Assembly (NCBI RefSeq): GCF_011038785.1
Contig: NZ_JAAKDT010000006.1
Coordinates: forward strand, 1 to 64,000
Direction: 5' to 3'
Length of the DNA stretch: 64,000 nt
From: Parabacteroides sp. ZJ-118
GTDB lineage: Bacteria; Bacteroidota; Bacteroidia; Bacteroidales; Tannerellaceae
Part shown: positions 9,076 through 19,170 of the stretch, in pieces
Numbering within the stretch: position 1 is the first letter of the stretch
Layout: the number at the start of each line of letters is the position of its first letter
Made by a program: the position numbers and the translations under genes
The notes under the pieces: model-generated
Database searches by the model: none
What the model saw: the letters and a program-made list of their open reading frames with translations, nothing else
What the model was told of the DNA's origin: nothing

Positions 9076-10557
9076 TCAATACGCCCTGGCGAACAGTACC
9101 CGACAAGCCGACGGTCTACCTGTCACCATGCACTTGCCCGGGGTCTTATCCCCGGCTAAAGGAATACAGCGGATCGTAGCTTTCGTCTCGTTCTTGATCA
9201 ATTCCTCGGTCTCCGGGGTTCCATCCCAGTGAGCCAGGATAAAGACGCCATCCTCGATCTTCTCCTTAAATTCCTCATAGGTATCTACGTTTATGATGTT
9301 AGCCTCACGGTGATCGTACGCTTTCTTGAAGATATTCGCTTGGATCTCCTCCAACAGATTCTTCACATATTCCTCAATGCCATCACAAGTGATCGTCTCC
9401 TTCTCCAACGTATCGCGACGCATTACCTCGATCGTATTATCCTCCAGATCGCGCCCTCCCATGGCCAAACGTACAGGAACGCCTTTCAGCTCGTACTCCG
9501 CGAACTTCCAGCCCGGCTTCTTGTTGTCGGCATCATCATATTTCACGGAGATGCCTAACGCTTTCAACCCGGCCACGATACCAGCTACCTTCTCGCTGAT
9601 CTGTGCCAATTGCTCGGCGCTACGGTAGATCGGAACGATCACGACCTGTATCGGAGCCAGACGCGGAGGCAACACCAAACCGTTATCGTCGGAGTGAGAC
9701 ATAATCAACGCTCCGATCAAACGCGTGGAAACCCCCCAAGAAGTAGCCCAGGCATAGTCGCTCTTACCGTTCTTGTCGATGAAAGTAACATCGAAAGCCT
9801 TGCCGAAGTTCTGTCCCAAGAAATGGGAAGTCCCGGCCTGCAACGCTTTTCCATCCTGCATCATCGCCTCGATCGTATAAGTATCCAAAGCGCCGGCGAA
9901 ACGTTCGCTCTCAGACTTCACGCCCTTTATTACCGGCATCGCCATGTAATTCTCGGCGAAGTTCGCGTAAACCTCTTGCATCTTCTTCGCCTCGATCTCC
10001 GCTTCCTCGCGGGTAGCGTGAGCGGTATGGCCCTCCTGCCACAAGAACTCGGCCGTACGGAGGAACAAGCGAGTACGCATCTCCCAGCGCATCACGTTCG
10101 CCCATTGGTTGCACAAGATAGGCAGGTCGCGGTAAGACTGAATCCAGTTACGGTATGTATTCCATATAATGGTCTCCGAAGTCGGGCGAATGATCAATTC
10201 CTCTTCCAGTTTAGCCGCCGGATCTACGACGACCCCCGTACCGTCCTGATTTGTTTTCAAACGATAGTGCGTAACCACGGCACACTCCTTCGCAAATCCT
10301 TCCACGTGCTCAGCTTCTTTGCTTAAGAAAGACTTCGGGATCAACAAAGGGAAATAAGCGTTCACATGACCGGTTTCCTTGAACATATCGTCCAAGACAC
10401 GTTGCATCTTCTCCCAGATCGCGTATCCGTAGGGCTTGATCACCATACAACCACGCACGGCGGAATTCTCCGCTAAATCTGCCTTAATTACCAAATCCTG
10501 GTACCACTGCGAATAGTTTACACGTCTCGGTGTAAGTTCTTTCAGCTCTTTTGCCAT
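9076..10557 (-). CDS. proS: Prolyl-tRNA synthetase (archaeal/eukaryotic-like short type)
   Basis: This 493-residue class II synthetase charges tRNA-Pro. It lacks the large editing insertion of the bacterial-type enzyme and instead has the layout of the archaeal/eukaryotic form: catalytic core from residue 15, class II motifs with RPTSETIIW and [14 protein letters not shown], an anticodon-binding domain from about 295 ([10 protein letters not shown]), and a C-terminal zinc-binding-like tail ending in ARAY. Bacteroidetes usually carry this form. A TACCTTTG box lies about 60 bases upstream of the ATG. Confidence 0.95.
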   Translation of the reverse strand: MAKELKELTPRRVNYSQWYQDLVIKADLAENSAVRGCMVIKPYGYAIWEKMQRVLDDMFKETGHVNAYFPLLIPKSFLSKEAEHVEGFAKECAVVTHYRLKTNQDGTGVVVDPAAKLEEELIIRPTSETIIWNTYRNWIQSYRDLPILCNQWANVMRWEMRTRLFLRTAEFLWQEGHTAHATREEAEIEAKKMQEVYANFAENYMAMPVIKGVKSESERFAGALDTYTIEAMMQDGKALQAGTSHFLGQNFGKAFDVTFIDKNGKSDYAWATSWGVSTRLIGALIMSHSDDNGLVLPPRLAPIQVVIVPIYRSAEQLAQISEKVAGIVAGLKALGISVKYDDADNKKPGWKFAEYELKGVPVRLAMGGRDLEDNTIEVMRRDTLEKETITCDGIEEYVKNLLEEIQANIFKKAYDHREANIINVDTYEEFKEKIEDGVFILAHWDGTPETEELIKNETKATIRCIPLAGDKTPGKCMVTGRPSACRVLFARAY

Positions 10558-10616
10558 TTCTTTATATTTCTAAATTAGACTGTTTCCTTAATCCGATCTG
10601 AATAAGTGACGGGTCG

Positions 10617-10624
10617 CAAAGGTA
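10617..10624 (-). promoter_or_regulatory. Promoter -7 box of proS
   Basis: The minus strand reads TACCTTTG, a perfect TAnnTTTG box, 60 bases before the proS ATG. No clear -33 partner was found. Confidence 0.55.
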
Positions 10625-10666
10625 AGAAATAATCGTATATGTTCGTAGCCAGTTTCCGCCGGAATT

Positions 10667-10699
10667 ATTGCCATACCCAGAATTTTATGCTTAGTTTTG
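10667..10699 (+). promoter_or_regulatory. Promoter of the beta-galactosidase gene
   Basis: ATTG at 10667-10670, 21 bases, then TAGTTTTG at 10692-10699. The predicted start is about 25 bases before the ATG at 10733. Confidence 0.55.
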
Positions 10700-10732
10700 T
10701 GACTTCATAAAGCAGATTAAAAACGAAATAGC

Positions 10733-13700
10733 ATGAAAAGACAACTGATGACCGGACTGTTTGCCGCTTTGGCTTTCGCAGCGGCAGCCCAGTCGAATGA
10801 GTGGCGAGACCCCGAGGTCAACGCCGTAAACCGTGCCCCGATGCACGCCCATTTCTTCGCCTACGAGAGCGCCGAGGCGGCGGCGAAGGGCGCCAAGGAA
10901 CAATCCCGGAACTTCATGACCTTGAACGGCTCTTGGAAATTCTTCTGGGTAAAGAACGCCGACGCTCGTCCTACCGATTTCTGGAGGAGCGATTACAACG
11001 ACAAAGGATGGAACGATATGCCCGTGCCCGGTGTATGGGAGCTGAACGGATATGGAGATCCGCTCTACGTGAACATCGGTTACGCTTGGCGCGAGCAATT
11101 CAAGAACAACCCGCCCGAGGTCCCTATCGTCGATAACCACGTGGGATCCTACCGTCGCGAGATCCTGGTCCCCGCCGACTGGAACGGAAAAGAGATCATC
11201 GCCCATTTCGGCTCCGTCACCTCCAACATGTATCTGTGGGTAAACGGGAAGTACGTAGGCTATAGCGAGGACAGCAAGCTGGAAGCGGAGTTCGACCTGA
11301 CGCCTTACCTGAGACCGGGACAAAAGAACCTGATCGCTTTCCAGGTGTTCCGCTGGTGTGACGGCACGTATCTGGAAGACCAGGACTTCTTCCGTTACAG
11401 TGGTGTCGGACGCGATTGTTATCTATACGCCCGGAATCCCAAGCGGCAGATCGCCGACATACGCGTGACCCCGGATCTGGACGCTCAATACCAAAACGGC
11501 TCGTTGGCCGTCGGCCTGACCCTGAAGGGTAAAGGTACGGTGGAGCTTGAGCTGTTGGATGCCCGGAACAAAGCCGTCGCCACCCGCTCCTTGGAGGCTT
11601 CCGGCAAGGTCAACGCGACGATAGAGGTCGCCTCCCCTCGCAAATGGACCGCAGAGACCCCCTATCTGTATACCTTGCGGGCTACGTTAAAGGAGGGAGA
11701 CAAGACCATCGAGGTAATCCCCGTGAAGGTAGGTTTCCGGAAGATCGAATTGAAGGACGCCCAGATACTCGTGAACGGGCAACCGGTCCTTTTCAAGGGC
11801 GCCGACCGTCATGAGTTGGATCCCGACGGCGGTTATGTCATCTCGTGCGAGCGCATGATACAGGACATACAGCTCCTGAAGAAATTCAATTTGAACGCCG
11901 TTCGTACCTGCCACTATCCGGATGATAACTTCTGGTACGATCTTTGCGATACATACGGTATCTATGTCGTGGCCGAGGCCAACGTGGAGTCTCACGGAAT
12001 GGGATACGGCAAGGAGACGTTGGCCAAGAACCCCTCCTTCAAGAAAGCGCACCTGGAACGCAACCAACGCAATGTCCAGCGCGGTTTCAACCATCCGAGC
12101 ATTATCTTCTGGTCCTTGGGGAACGAGGCGGGATACGGCCCGAACTTCGAGGCCGCTTACGACTGGATCAAAAACGAGGATCCCAGCCGGGCCGTGCAAT
12201 ACGAGCAGGCCGGGAAGGACGGGAAGAGCGATATCTTCTGCCCGATGTATTACACCTACGAGGATTGCGCCAAGTACTGCGAGGATAACACCATGCGGAA
12301 GCCTTTGATACAATGTGAGTACGCCCATGCCATGGGAAACTCGCAAGGAGGTTTCAAAGAGTATTGGGACTTAATCCGTAAATACCCGAAATTCCAAGGC
12401 GGCTTCATATGGGACTTCGTGGATCAATCCGTACGCTGGACCGGCAAGAACGGGAAGATGATTTACGCGTACGGCGGCGATTTCAACAAGTTCGACGCCA
12501 GCGACAATAACTTCTGCGATAACGGCCTGGTCAGCCCGGACCGCGTCCCGAACCCGCACATGTATGAGGTCGGGTATTATTACCAGGATATCTGGACCAC
12601 CCCCGGCGATCTGACGAAGGGCGAGATCAAGGTCTACAACGAGAAATTCTTCCGCGACCTCTCCGCTTATTACCTGGAATGGGAGGTACTGAAGGGTGGC
12701 AAGGTGGTCCGTAGCGGACGCATCGACGACTTGAACGTGGCGCCTCAGCAGACCGCGGCGATCCGTTTGGACCTGGGCGAGACTTGCGCGTGCGCGGAGT
12801 GGTTGCTGAACGTATCGTATAAATTGAAGAACCGCGAGGGCTTATTGCCTGCCGGGCATACCGTGGCCAAGGATCAGCTGACGCTGAACCCCTACAAGGC
12901 GCCATCGATGGAATTGAGGAACGTGGAGAGCGCCACTGTCGAGACCGAGGCACCGGCCGTACGGGCGAACGACGCGAATTACCTGATCGTGGAGGGTAGC
13001 GATTTCCGCGCCGAGTTCAACCGCGCGAATGGTTACCTGGTCAAATACGAGGTAGCGGGCCAAGACCTGATCCAGGAGGGAGCGGCCTTGACGCCCAACT
13101 TCTGGCGCGCCCCGACCGACAATGATTTCGGTGCCGGCCTACAGATCAAGTACGCCGCGTGGAAGCATCCGGAGATGAAGCTGGCCTCCCTGAGCCAACG
13201 GACGGAGAACAAGCTCGTGATCGTAGAGGCCGCTTACGACATGCCGACCGTATCCGCCCGGTTGCACCTGACGTACGTGATCAACAACAGGGGCGCGATC
13301 CAGGTCACCCAGCGGATGACGGCCGACAAGCACGCCAAGGTATCCCCCATGTTCCGCTTCGGTATGCAAATGCCGATGCCGCGATCTTTCGAGCATATCG
13401 AATACTACGGCCGCGGTCCCCAGGAGAATTACAGCGACCGTAAGGGCAACGCCAACCTGGCCATCTACCGCCAGACCGTAGACGAGCAGTTCTACGCGTA
13501 CATCCGTCCGCAAGAGACGGGGACGAAATCGGATATCCGCTGGTGGAAAATGCTGAACGAGGCCGGCAACGGCATCGAGATCGTAGCCTCCGCCCCATTC
13601 TCGGCCTCCGCCTTGCATTATACGATCGAGTCGTTGGACGACGGCGCGCGGAAGGATCAAAGACACACGCCCGAGGTAGAGGAGGCGGACCTGACCAACC

Positions 13701-13843
13701 TTTGTATCGACAAGGCGCAGATGGGATTGGGCTGTGTGAACAGCTGGGGAGCCGTCCCGCTTCCGGAATACCAGATCCCTTACGGCGACCAGGTGTTCAC
13801 GTTTACGCTCACTCCGGTAAAGCACAGCCTCAGGATCGAGTGA
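10733..13843 (+). CDS. Secreted GH2 beta-galactosidase, LacZ-like
   Basis: The 1036-residue protein has a Sec signal peptide (cleavage near residue 19-20, AAAAQ) and the LacZ domain order: sugar-binding jelly roll (about 40-220), immunoglobulin-like domain, TIM barrel (about 340-620), a second immunoglobulin-like domain, and the large beta-sandwich 'small chain' domain (about 760-1030). The acid/base is Glu465 in SLGNEAGYG and the nucleophile is Glu529 in QCEYAHAMGNS. It should release galactose from beta-galactosides in the periplasm. No SusC/SusD pair adjoins it, so the polysaccharide source is unknown. Codon use is much richer in GC than in fhs next door. Confidence 0.93.
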   Translation: MKRQLMTGLFAALAFAAAAQSNEWRDPEVNAVNRAPMHAHFFAYESAEAAAKGAKEQSRNFMTLNGSWKFFWVKNADARPTDFWRSDYNDKGWNDMPVPGVWELNGYGDPLYVNIGYAWREQFKNNPPEVPIVDNHVGSYRREILVPADWNGKEIIAHFGSVTSNMYLWVNGKYVGYSEDSKLEAEFDLTPYLRPGQKNLIAFQVFRWCDGTYLEDQDFFRYSGVGRDCYLYARNPKRQIADIRVTPDLDAQYQNGSLAVGLTLKGKGTVELELLDARNKAVATRSLEASGKVNATIEVASPRKWTAETPYLYTLRATLKEGDKTIEVIPVKVGFRKIELKDAQILVNGQPVLFKGADRHELDPDGGYVISCERMIQDIQLLKKFNLNAVRTCHYPDDNFWYDLCDTYGIYVVAEANVESHGMGYGKETLAKNPSFKKAHLERNQRNVQRGFNHPSIIFWSLGNEAGYGPNFEAAYDWIKNEDPSRAVQYEQAGKDGKSDIFCPMYYTYEDCAKYCEDNTMRKPLIQCEYAHAMGNSQGGFKEYWDLIRKYPKFQGGFIWDFVDQSVRWTGKNGKMIYAYGGDFNKFDASDNNFCDNGLVSPDRVPNPHMYEVGYYYQDIWTTPGDLTKGEIKVYNEKFFRDLSAYYLEWEVLKGGKVVRSGRIDDLNVAPQQTAAIRLDLGETCACAEWLLNVSYKLKNREGLLPAGHTVAKDQLTLNPYKAPSMELRNVESATVETEAPAVRANDANYLIVEGSDFRAEFNRANGYLVKYEVAGQDLIQEGAALTPNFWRAPTDNDFGAGLQIKYAAWKHPEMKLASLSQRTENKLVIVEAAYDMPTVSARLHLTYVINNRGAIQVTQRMTADKHAKVSPMFRFGMQMPMPRSFEHIEYYGRGPQENYSDRKGNANLAIYRQTVDEQFYAYIRPQETGTKSDIRWWKMLNEAGNGIEIVASAPFSASALHYTIESLDDGARKDQRHTPEVEEADLTNLCIDKAQMGLGCVNSWGAVPLPEYQIPYGDQVFTFTLTPVKHSLRIE

Positions 13844-13878
13844 GACGGATCGTTTATCCGGTAAGGGGTATCTCAGAG

Positions 13879-13916
13879 AAGAAGGGGAAAACAATCGCTG
13901 TTTTCCCCTTCTTTCA
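13879..13916. terminator. Terminator between convergent beta-galactosidase and SGNH genes
   Basis: Perfect 15-base arms AAGAAGGGGAAAACA (13879-13893) and TGTTTTCCCCTTCTT (13899-13913) surround a five-base loop. The T-rich right arm is followed by a short T-run. It lies between two convergent stop codons and probably serves both. Confidence 0.8.
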
Positions 13917-13962
13917 GATTCCTGTCCTCCCTATCCCTTGACAGGCACCGCCCGCACGAACC

Positions 13963-14658
13963 CTACCTCACGGTCTCGCGAATGGCCTTCAGCACGATCT
14001 CCTCCATGATCTTGTAGCCCTCCAGGGTCGGGTGCACGCCATCTTTCGACAGGTTGGCGGGCAGTCCGTCTCGCTCGTCTTTCAGGGCGGAATGATAATC
14101 TACGTAGGTCAGGCCGTTCGCGTCCGCGTACGCCTTGATCCACTTGTTGAGCTGGATCACCTTGCCGGCCGGCCGCATGCCCGGACGCCACGGGAAGTCG
14201 TAAGCCGGCAGTACCGAGCAGAAGATCACCTGGATATGATTCGCCTTCGCCAGCTCCGCCATGGAGACCAGGTTCCCGAAGACGTTCTCCAGGGCGATCG
14301 CGCCGTTGTTGTGGGCGATATCGTTGATTCCCGCCAGGATCACCACGGCTTTCGGCTTCAGGTTGATGACGTCTTGGCGGAAACGGACCAGCATCTCCGA
14401 GGTGGTCTGCCCGCTGATCCCCCGGTCCACGAAATCATTCCGGATGAAGAAGGCCGAGTCCGCCGGCCACCATCCGTCCGTGATGGAGTTTCCCATAAAT
14501 ACCACGTTCGAAGGGACTTTCACCGTCTTGTTAGCCTCGGCGTAACGGCCGAACTGCGCCCAGTCCCCCTTCTCGGTCTGGGCGAACGATGTAGCGGCAG
14601 CCCATAAACAGCCCGCTACCAGCAACGCTTGTTTTCTGTTTCTCATTTTACGCTTCAT
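13963..14658 (-). CDS. Secreted SGNH/GDSL-family esterase or lipase
   Basis: The 231-residue protein has a signal peptide (residues 1-26, ending TSFAQ) followed by an SGNH hydrolase fold. Block I is VVFMGNSITDGWW with the nucleophilic Ser, block III contains LAGINDIAHN, and block V is DGVHPTLEGY carrying the catalytic Asp and His. Such enzymes usually remove acetyl or acyl groups from glycans or lipids; the substrate cannot be told here. It faces the beta-galactosidase gene convergently. Start alternatives are 14658 and 14646; a TACCTTTG promoter box at 14696-14703 fits either. Confidence 0.85.
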   Translation of the reverse strand: MKRKMRNRKQALLVAGCLWAAATSFAQTEKGDWAQFGRYAEANKTVKVPSNVVFMGNSITDGWWPADSAFFIRNDFVDRGISGQTTSEMLVRFRQDVINLKPKAVVILAGINDIAHNNGAIALENVFGNLVSMAELAKANHIQVIFCSVLPAYDFPWRPGMRPAGKVIQLNKWIKAYADANGLTYVDYHSALKDERDGLPANLSKDGVHPTLEGYKIMEEIVLKAIRETVR

Positions 14659-14695
14659 TTAACCTACAAAAACCGACACGTTTGTCGTTGTCTGG

Positions 14696-14703
14696 CAAAG
14701 GTA
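14696..14703 (-). promoter_or_regulatory. Promoter -7 box of the SGNH hydrolase gene
   Basis: The minus strand reads TACCTTTG, a perfect TAnnTTTG box, 38 bases before the first ATG. The -33 region is not recognisable. Confidence 0.5.
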
Positions 14704-14812
14704 ATGAAAATAGCCCACCCACCCGCCCGCACGGGAAATTATCTTCTACTCGCGATCATTCCACCCGACCGCGCGGATCGCGGCGGTGTATGCGGCCGCG
14801 GAGCTGGGCAGA

Positions 14813-14832
14813 CCTCCCGAGGCCTCGGGAGG
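14813..14832. repeat. Perfect 20-base GC-rich palindrome beyond hisB
   Basis: CCTCCCGAGGCCTCGGGAGG is fully self-complementary. It begins 7 bases past the hisB stop codon. The T-run lies on the plus-strand side (14835-14840) and overlaps the hisB stop, so for the his transcript the run precedes the hairpin as A residues. It may still mark the 3' end of the his mRNA. Confidence 0.6.
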
Positions 14833-14838
14833 CCTTTT

Positions 14839-15978
14839 TTACAACATCCCCTTCGTGCTGGGCAGCTCGAAGCGGTAAATATCCCGCCGGATCGCCATCC
14901 GGATCGAGCGGGCCAGGGCCTTGAAGATGCCCTCTATCTTGTGATGCTCGTTCGTGCCCTCGGCGCGGATGTTCAGGTTCATGCGGGCCGCGTCGCTCAG
15001 GCTCTTGAAGAAATGGAGGAACATCTCCGTGGGCATATCCCCTATTTTCTCGCGGCGGAACTCCGCGTCCCAGACCAACCAAGGACGGCCGCCGAAATCC
15101 AGCGCCACGCCGCAGAGGCAGTCGTCCATCGGGAGGCAATAGCCGTAGCGCTCGATCCCCCGCTTATCGCCCAGCGCCTCCCGTATGGCCTCGCCGAGGG
15201 CGAGGGCCGTATCCTCGATCGTGTGATGTGCGTCGACGTTCAGGTCGCCCTTCATGCGCACCGTCAGGTCCGTGCCGGAATGCTTGCCGATCTGGTCCAG
15301 CATGTGGTCGAAGAAACCCAGCCCGGTGTCGATCGATGTCTTTCCAGTCCCGTCCAGGTTCCACTCCACGTAGATATCCGTCTCCCGCGTGGTTCGCCGT
15401 ACGACCGCGCGCCGCTCGCCGGCGAACAGGTACTCGGCGATCCGGTCCCAGTCGGTCGCGACGCAGACGGGCGACAAGGGGGTGGCGTAGGCCGCCAGCT
15501 CCGCCTCCGCGCCCTCCCACGCCGGGCGCAGCCAGATGCCCTTGGCGCCCAGGTTGCGGGCCAGCTCCATGTCCGTGAGGCGGTCTCCGATCACGTAGCT
15601 ACGCGCCAGGTCGTACGCGCCCGTCATGTACTTCGCGAGCATCCCCGTATGCGGCTTGCGGTTCGGGGAATTCTCCTCAGGAAGGGAGGGATCGATCAAT
15701 ATCTCGTCGAACACGATCCCCTCGCCCTCCAGTGTCTTCAGCAGCAGGTTGTGGGCCGGCCAGAAGGTCTCCTCAGGGAAGGCGGGCGTGCCCAGCCCGT
15801 CCTGGTTGGAGACCATCACGAGCTCGAAATCCATCCGCTCGCGGATGAAGCCCAGGTTGCGCATCACCTTCGGCACGAACGCCAGCTTCTCCAGGCTGTC
15901 CAGTTGATAATCCGCGGGCGGCTCCTCGACGAGCGTGCCGTCGCGGTCGATAAACAGGACTCTCTTCCGCGCGCTCAT
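14839..15978 (-). CDS. hisB: Bifunctional histidinol-phosphatase / imidazoleglycerol-phosphate dehydratase
   Basis: This 379-residue enzyme carries two histidine-pathway activities. The N-terminal HAD phosphatase has the DxDGT motif (FIDRDGTL near residues 9-16) and dephosphorylates histidinol-phosphate. The C-terminal dehydratase, from about residue 185, has the paired metal-binding segments [12 protein letters not shown] and DAHHTIED plus HHKIEG, and converts imidazoleglycerol-phosphate to imidazoleacetol-phosphate. It is the last gene of hisG-hisD-hisC-hisB and its ATG overlaps the hisC stop as ATGA (15975-15978). Other his genes (hisI, hisF, hisA, hisH) are not in this window. Confidence 0.96.
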   Translation of the reverse strand: MSARKRVLFIDRDGTLVEEPPADYQLDSLEKLAFVPKVMRNLGFIRERMDFELVMVSNQDGLGTPAFPEETFWPAHNLLLKTLEGEGIVFDEILIDPSLPEENSPNRKPHTGMLAKYMTGAYDLARSYVIGDRLTDMELARNLGAKGIWLRPAWEGAEAELAAYATPLSPVCVATDWDRIAEYLFAGERRAVVRRTTRETDIYVEWNLDGTGKTSIDTGLGFFDHMLDQIGKHSGTDLTVRMKGDLNVDAHHTIEDTALALGEAIREALGDKRGIERYGYCLPMDDCLCGVALDFGGRPWLVWDAEFRREKIGDMPTEMFLHFFKSLSDAARMNLNIRAEGTNEHHKIEGIFKALARSIRMAIRRDIYRFELPSTKGML

Positions 15979-17012
15979 AGCCTTATCCTCCTCATCGCAT
16001 CCAACAAGCGGTCATTCTCTCTCGGCGTACCGACCGTGACGCGAAGGCAGCCCCGGCACTCCTGCACGCTGTTGCGGTTGCGCACCACGATCCCCCGCCT
16101 CAGCAGCTCCTTGTAGATGGCCTCCGCCCTGCCGACGTTCACCAACACGAAATTCGCGTCCGAGGGATATACCCGGTAGGAGAACGGGGGCCGGGAGAGG
16201 ATCCTGGCCAGCCGGTCGCGCTCCTTGAGGATCTCGCCCACCCGGCGCCGCATGGTCGCCTCGTCGCCCAAGAGCTCCAGGGCCTTCTCCTGCGTGAGCC
16301 GGTTGACGTTGTAGGGATACTTGATCTTGTTCAATACGGCGATGATCTCCGGCGAGGCGAAGGCCATGCCCAGGCGGATGCCCGCCGCGCCCCAGGCCTT
16401 CGACAGGGTCTGGAGCACGACCAGATTCGGGAACCCGGACAATTCCCTGAGGAAAGAGGGATACGCGGAGAAGTCGATATACGCCTCGTCGATCACCACG
16501 ATCCCCTCGTAGTTCTTCAGGATCTTGTAGATCGAGCCGCGGTCCAAGCTGTTGCCGGTGGGGTTGTTGGGGGAGCAGAGGAAGATCACCTTGGTCCACT
16601 CATCCGCCGCCTCCAGCACGCGCCGGGCGTCCAAGTCGAAGCGGGCGTTGAGGGAGACCTTGCGACACTCCACGTTATTCACCTCCGCGGCCACCTCGTA
16701 CATGCCGTACGACGGCGAGATCGCCACCACGCCATCCTGCCCCGGCTCGCAAAAGGCGCGGATCACCAGGTCGATGGCCTCGTCGCTGCCGTTGCCCAGG
16801 AAGATCGAGTCGCGGCTCACGCCTCTCAGCGCGGCCAGGCGATCCTTCAGTTTCCACTGCGAGGGGTCGGGATAACGGTTATACGGCGCGTTCCACGGAT
16901 TCTCGTTCGCGTCCAGAAAAACGGAGGCGCTCCCATGAAACTCATCGCGCGCGGATGAGTAGGGCCTCAAATTCCAGACATTCGGTCTTACTAAATCTTT
17001 CAAATCTCTCAT
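15975..17012 (-). CDS. hisC: Histidinol-phosphate aminotransferase
   Basis: The 345-residue PLP-dependent enzyme transaminates imidazoleacetol-phosphate to histidinol-phosphate. Family marks include [34 protein letters not shown] and the PLP lysine in [11 protein letters not shown]. The frame stays open far upstream, but the start is at 17012 ([13 protein letters not shown]), because it forms an ATGA overlap with the hisD stop and gives the normal family length. It is GC-rich like hisD and hisB. Confidence 0.95.
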   Translation of the reverse strand: MRDLKDLVRPNVWNLRPYSSARDEFHGSASVFLDANENPWNAPYNRYPDPSQWKLKDRLAALRGVSRDSIFLGNGSDEAIDLVIRAFCEPGQDGVVAISPSYGMYEVAAEVNNVECRKVSLNARFDLDARRVLEAADEWTKVIFLCSPNNPTGNSLDRGSIYKILKNYEGIVVIDEAYIDFSAYPSFLRELSGFPNLVVLQTLSKAWGAAGIRLGMAFASPEIIAVLNKIKYPYNVNRLTQEKALELLGDEATMRRRVGEILKERDRLARILSRPPFSYRVYPSDANFVLVNVGRAEAIYKELLRRGIVVRNRNSVQECRGCLRVTVGTPRENDRLLDAMRRIRL

Positions 17013-18289
17013 ATCGTGTTCAATCGAATGGTTACTGCCTCGCGATGGGCCTCCAGGCGCTCGCCCTCCGCCATCGTACGGATCGTGTCGCCCAGGGTGC
17101 GGATGCCGTCGGCGGTGATCTCCTGGAAGGTGATCTTCCGGATGAAGCTGTCCAGGTTCACGCCGCTGTAGGCTTTGGCATAGCCGTTGGTCGGCAAGGT
17201 ATGGTTCGTGCCGGAGGCGTAGTCGCCCGCGCTCTCGGGCGTATACGGCCCCATGAAGACACTGCCGGCGTTCTCGATCCGCTCCGCGACGGCGGCGTAA
17301 TCTGCGGTCTGGATGATCAAGTGCTCGGGGGCATACCGGTTCGTGAAGTCCACGACCTCCCGCCAGTCTCTCAACAGGATGATGCGGCTGTGCGCCAAGG
17401 CGCTCTCGGTGATCGCCTTCCGGGGCAGGCGGTCGAGCTGCTCCCGGATGGCGCGGGCCACGGGCGCCACGATCGCCTCCGAGGCGGTCACGAGGATCGC
17501 CTGGCTGTCCGCCCCGTGTTCGGCCTGCGAGAGGAAATCGGCGGCGATAAAGTCGGGATTCGCCGTCTCGTCCGCGATCACCGCCACCTCGGACGGCCCG
17601 GCGGGCATATCGATGGCGACCTCCTTGAGGCTTACCCATTGCTTCGCCGCCGTCACGTACTGGTTGCCGGGACCGAAGATCTTATGCACCTTGGGGACCG
17701 ACTCCGTCCCGTAGGCCATCGCCGCGATCGCCTGGATCCCCCCGGCCTTGAAGATCTTATCCACGCCCGCGACCCGTGCGGCGAACAGGATGGCGGGATG
17801 TACCCTCCCCTCCCGGTCCGGAGGCGTGCACAATACGATCTCCCGGCATCCGGCGATCCGCGCGGGTACCGCCAACATCAATACCGTGGAGAACAGGGGC
17901 GCCGTGCCGCCCGGGATGTAAAGACCGACCTTCTCGATCGCCACCGCCTTCTGCCAGCAGGTGACGCCCGGAGCGGTCTCCACCCGCTTTCCCTCGAAAC
18001 GCTGCGAGGCGTGGAACTTCTCGATGTTCGCCTTGGCCGCGCAGATCGCCCGTCTCAGCTCGTCGGCGACCTGGGCTTCCGCCTCCCGCATCTCCGCCTC
18101 CGAGACGCGCAGGGTGGCGAGGCGCACCTTGTCAAACCGCTCCTCATAGGCTTTCACGGCGGCGTCGCCCCGCTCGCGTACCTCGTCCAGTACCGCGCGG
18201 ACCGTGCCGAACAGGGTGGTCACATCCAACGCGGGACGCCGGGTCAGCGCATCCCATTCCGCGCGCCCGGGATATCTTACAATCTCCAT
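17009..18289 (-). CDS. hisD: Histidinol dehydrogenase
   Basis: This 426-residue zinc- and NAD-dependent enzyme performs the last two oxidations of histidine synthesis, from L-histidinol to L-histidine. Recognisable blocks are VGLYIPGGTAPLFSTVLM, KIFGPGNQYVTAAKQ, DMPAGPSEVAVIAD, SQAEHGADSQAILVT and YAPEHLIIQT with metal and catalytic histidines. It starts one base after hisG ends and overlaps hisC by four bases. Such close packing indicates one translationally coupled operon under the attenuator ahead of hisG. Confidence 0.96.
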   Translation of the reverse strand: MEIVRYPGRAEWDALTRRPALDVTTLFGTVRAVLDEVRERGDAAVKAYEERFDKVRLATLRVSEAEMREAEAQVADELRRAICAAKANIEKFHASQRFEGKRVETAPGVTCWQKAVAIEKVGLYIPGGTAPLFSTVLMLAVPARIAGCREIVLCTPPDREGRVHPAILFAARVAGVDKIFKAGGIQAIAAMAYGTESVPKVHKIFGPGNQYVTAAKQWVSLKEVAIDMPAGPSEVAVIADETANPDFIAADFLSQAEHGADSQAILVTASEAIVAPVARAIREQLDRLPRKAITESALAHSRIILLRDWREVVDFTNRYAPEHLIIQTADYAAVAERIENAGSVFMGPYTPESAGDYASGTNHTLPTNGYAKAYSGVNLDSFIRKITFQEITADGIRTLGDTIRTMAEGERLEAHREAVTIRLNTI

Positions 18290-18290
18290 A

Positions 18291-19142
18291 CTATATGATC
18301 ATTTTCTCTATCGGGAGCACCAGGATGCCCTCGGCTCCCAACGATTTCAGTTTACCGATAATTTCCCAAAAATGCTTCTCGGCGATCACGGATTGGACCG
18401 AGACCCACGCGTCGTCGGCCAGGGGCGTGACGGTCGGGCTCTTCATGCCGGGAAGCACCTCGATGATCGCGTCCAGCCTCTCTTTCGGCGCGTTCAGCAA
18501 CACGTACTTCTTGCCCTCGGCGACTTGGATCGCCTCGAAGCGGAACAGCAACTCGTCCAAGATCTCCCGCTTCTCCCCGGACAGGTTCTTGTTGGCGATC
18601 AATAAAGCCTCACAGGGAAGGACCACCTCCACCTCTTTCAGCTGATTGCTTACCAAGGTGCTGCCGGAGCTTACGATATCGCAGATCGCGTCCGCCAGGC
18701 CAATCCCTGGGGCGATCTCCACGGAGCCGCTGATCACGTGTATGTCCGCCCTCACGCCCCGCGCTTCCAGGAAAGCGCACAGGATCGCGGGATAGGAGGT
18801 GGCGATCGTCTTTCCCTCGAACCACCCGACCCCCCCGTACGCCTCGTCTCTCGGGATCGCCAGGGAGAGGCGGCACTTGCTGAAGCCCAAGCGCTTGATC
18901 AATTCCGCCGCTTGCCCTTTCTCTACATACTCGTTCTCTCCGACAATACCGATATCCGCCACGCCGTTGGCCACGGACTGGGGAATATCGTCGTCGCGCA
19001 GGAACAATACCTCTACCGGAAATCCCTTCGCCGACAGCAACAGGATGCGTTTGCCCCTGTTCAGTTTAATACCCGCTTCTTCAAGCAACATCATGGTCTC
19101 GTCGTACAGACGGCCTTTCGATTGTACAGCGATTCTCAACAT
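18291..19142 (-). CDS. hisG: ATP phosphoribosyltransferase, long form
   Basis: This enzyme catalyses the committed step of histidine synthesis, joining ATP and PRPP. At 283 residues it is the long, HisZ-independent form. The catalytic domains begin MLRIAVQSKGRL, and the PRPP-binding loop is DAICDIVSSGSTLVSN. An ACT-like C-terminal regulatory domain (from about residue 210, KKYVLLNAPKERL) normally binds histidine as feedback inhibitor. It is the first structural gene of the operon, 28 bases past the attenuator U-tract. Confidence 0.96.
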   Translation of the reverse strand: MLRIAVQSKGRLYDETMMLLEEAGIKLNRGKRILLLSAKGFPVEVLFLRDDDIPQSVANGVADIGIVGENEYVEKGQAAELIKRLGFSKCRLSLAIPRDEAYGGVGWFEGKTIATSYPAILCAFLEARGVRADIHVISGSVEIAPGIGLADAICDIVSSGSTLVSNQLKEVEVVLPCEALLIANKNLSGEKREILDELLFRFEAIQVAEGKKYVLLNAPKERLDAIIEVLPGMKSPTVTPLADDAWVSVQSVIAEKHFWEIIGKLKSLGAEGILVLPIEKMII

Positions 19143-19170
19143 AGCTATCTCTTGTTTTTATGTAACAACC

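Noticed and set aside
9610-10326. A 238-codon frame antisense to proS, and similar long antisense frames in lacZ and the his genes
   Set aside because: Composition follows from the opposite strand of well-identified enzymes; no family match or promoter.
10733-14658. Beta-galactosidase region as a polysaccharide utilisation locus
   Set aside because: No SusC/SusD pair, regulator or second glycoside hydrolase adjoins it.
17013-17639. N-terminal extension of HisC (about 200 residues)
   Set aside because: It is the reverse frame overlap with hisD, low in complexity and rich in Arg/Gly/Pro; normal HisC length starts at 17012 with an ATGA overlap.
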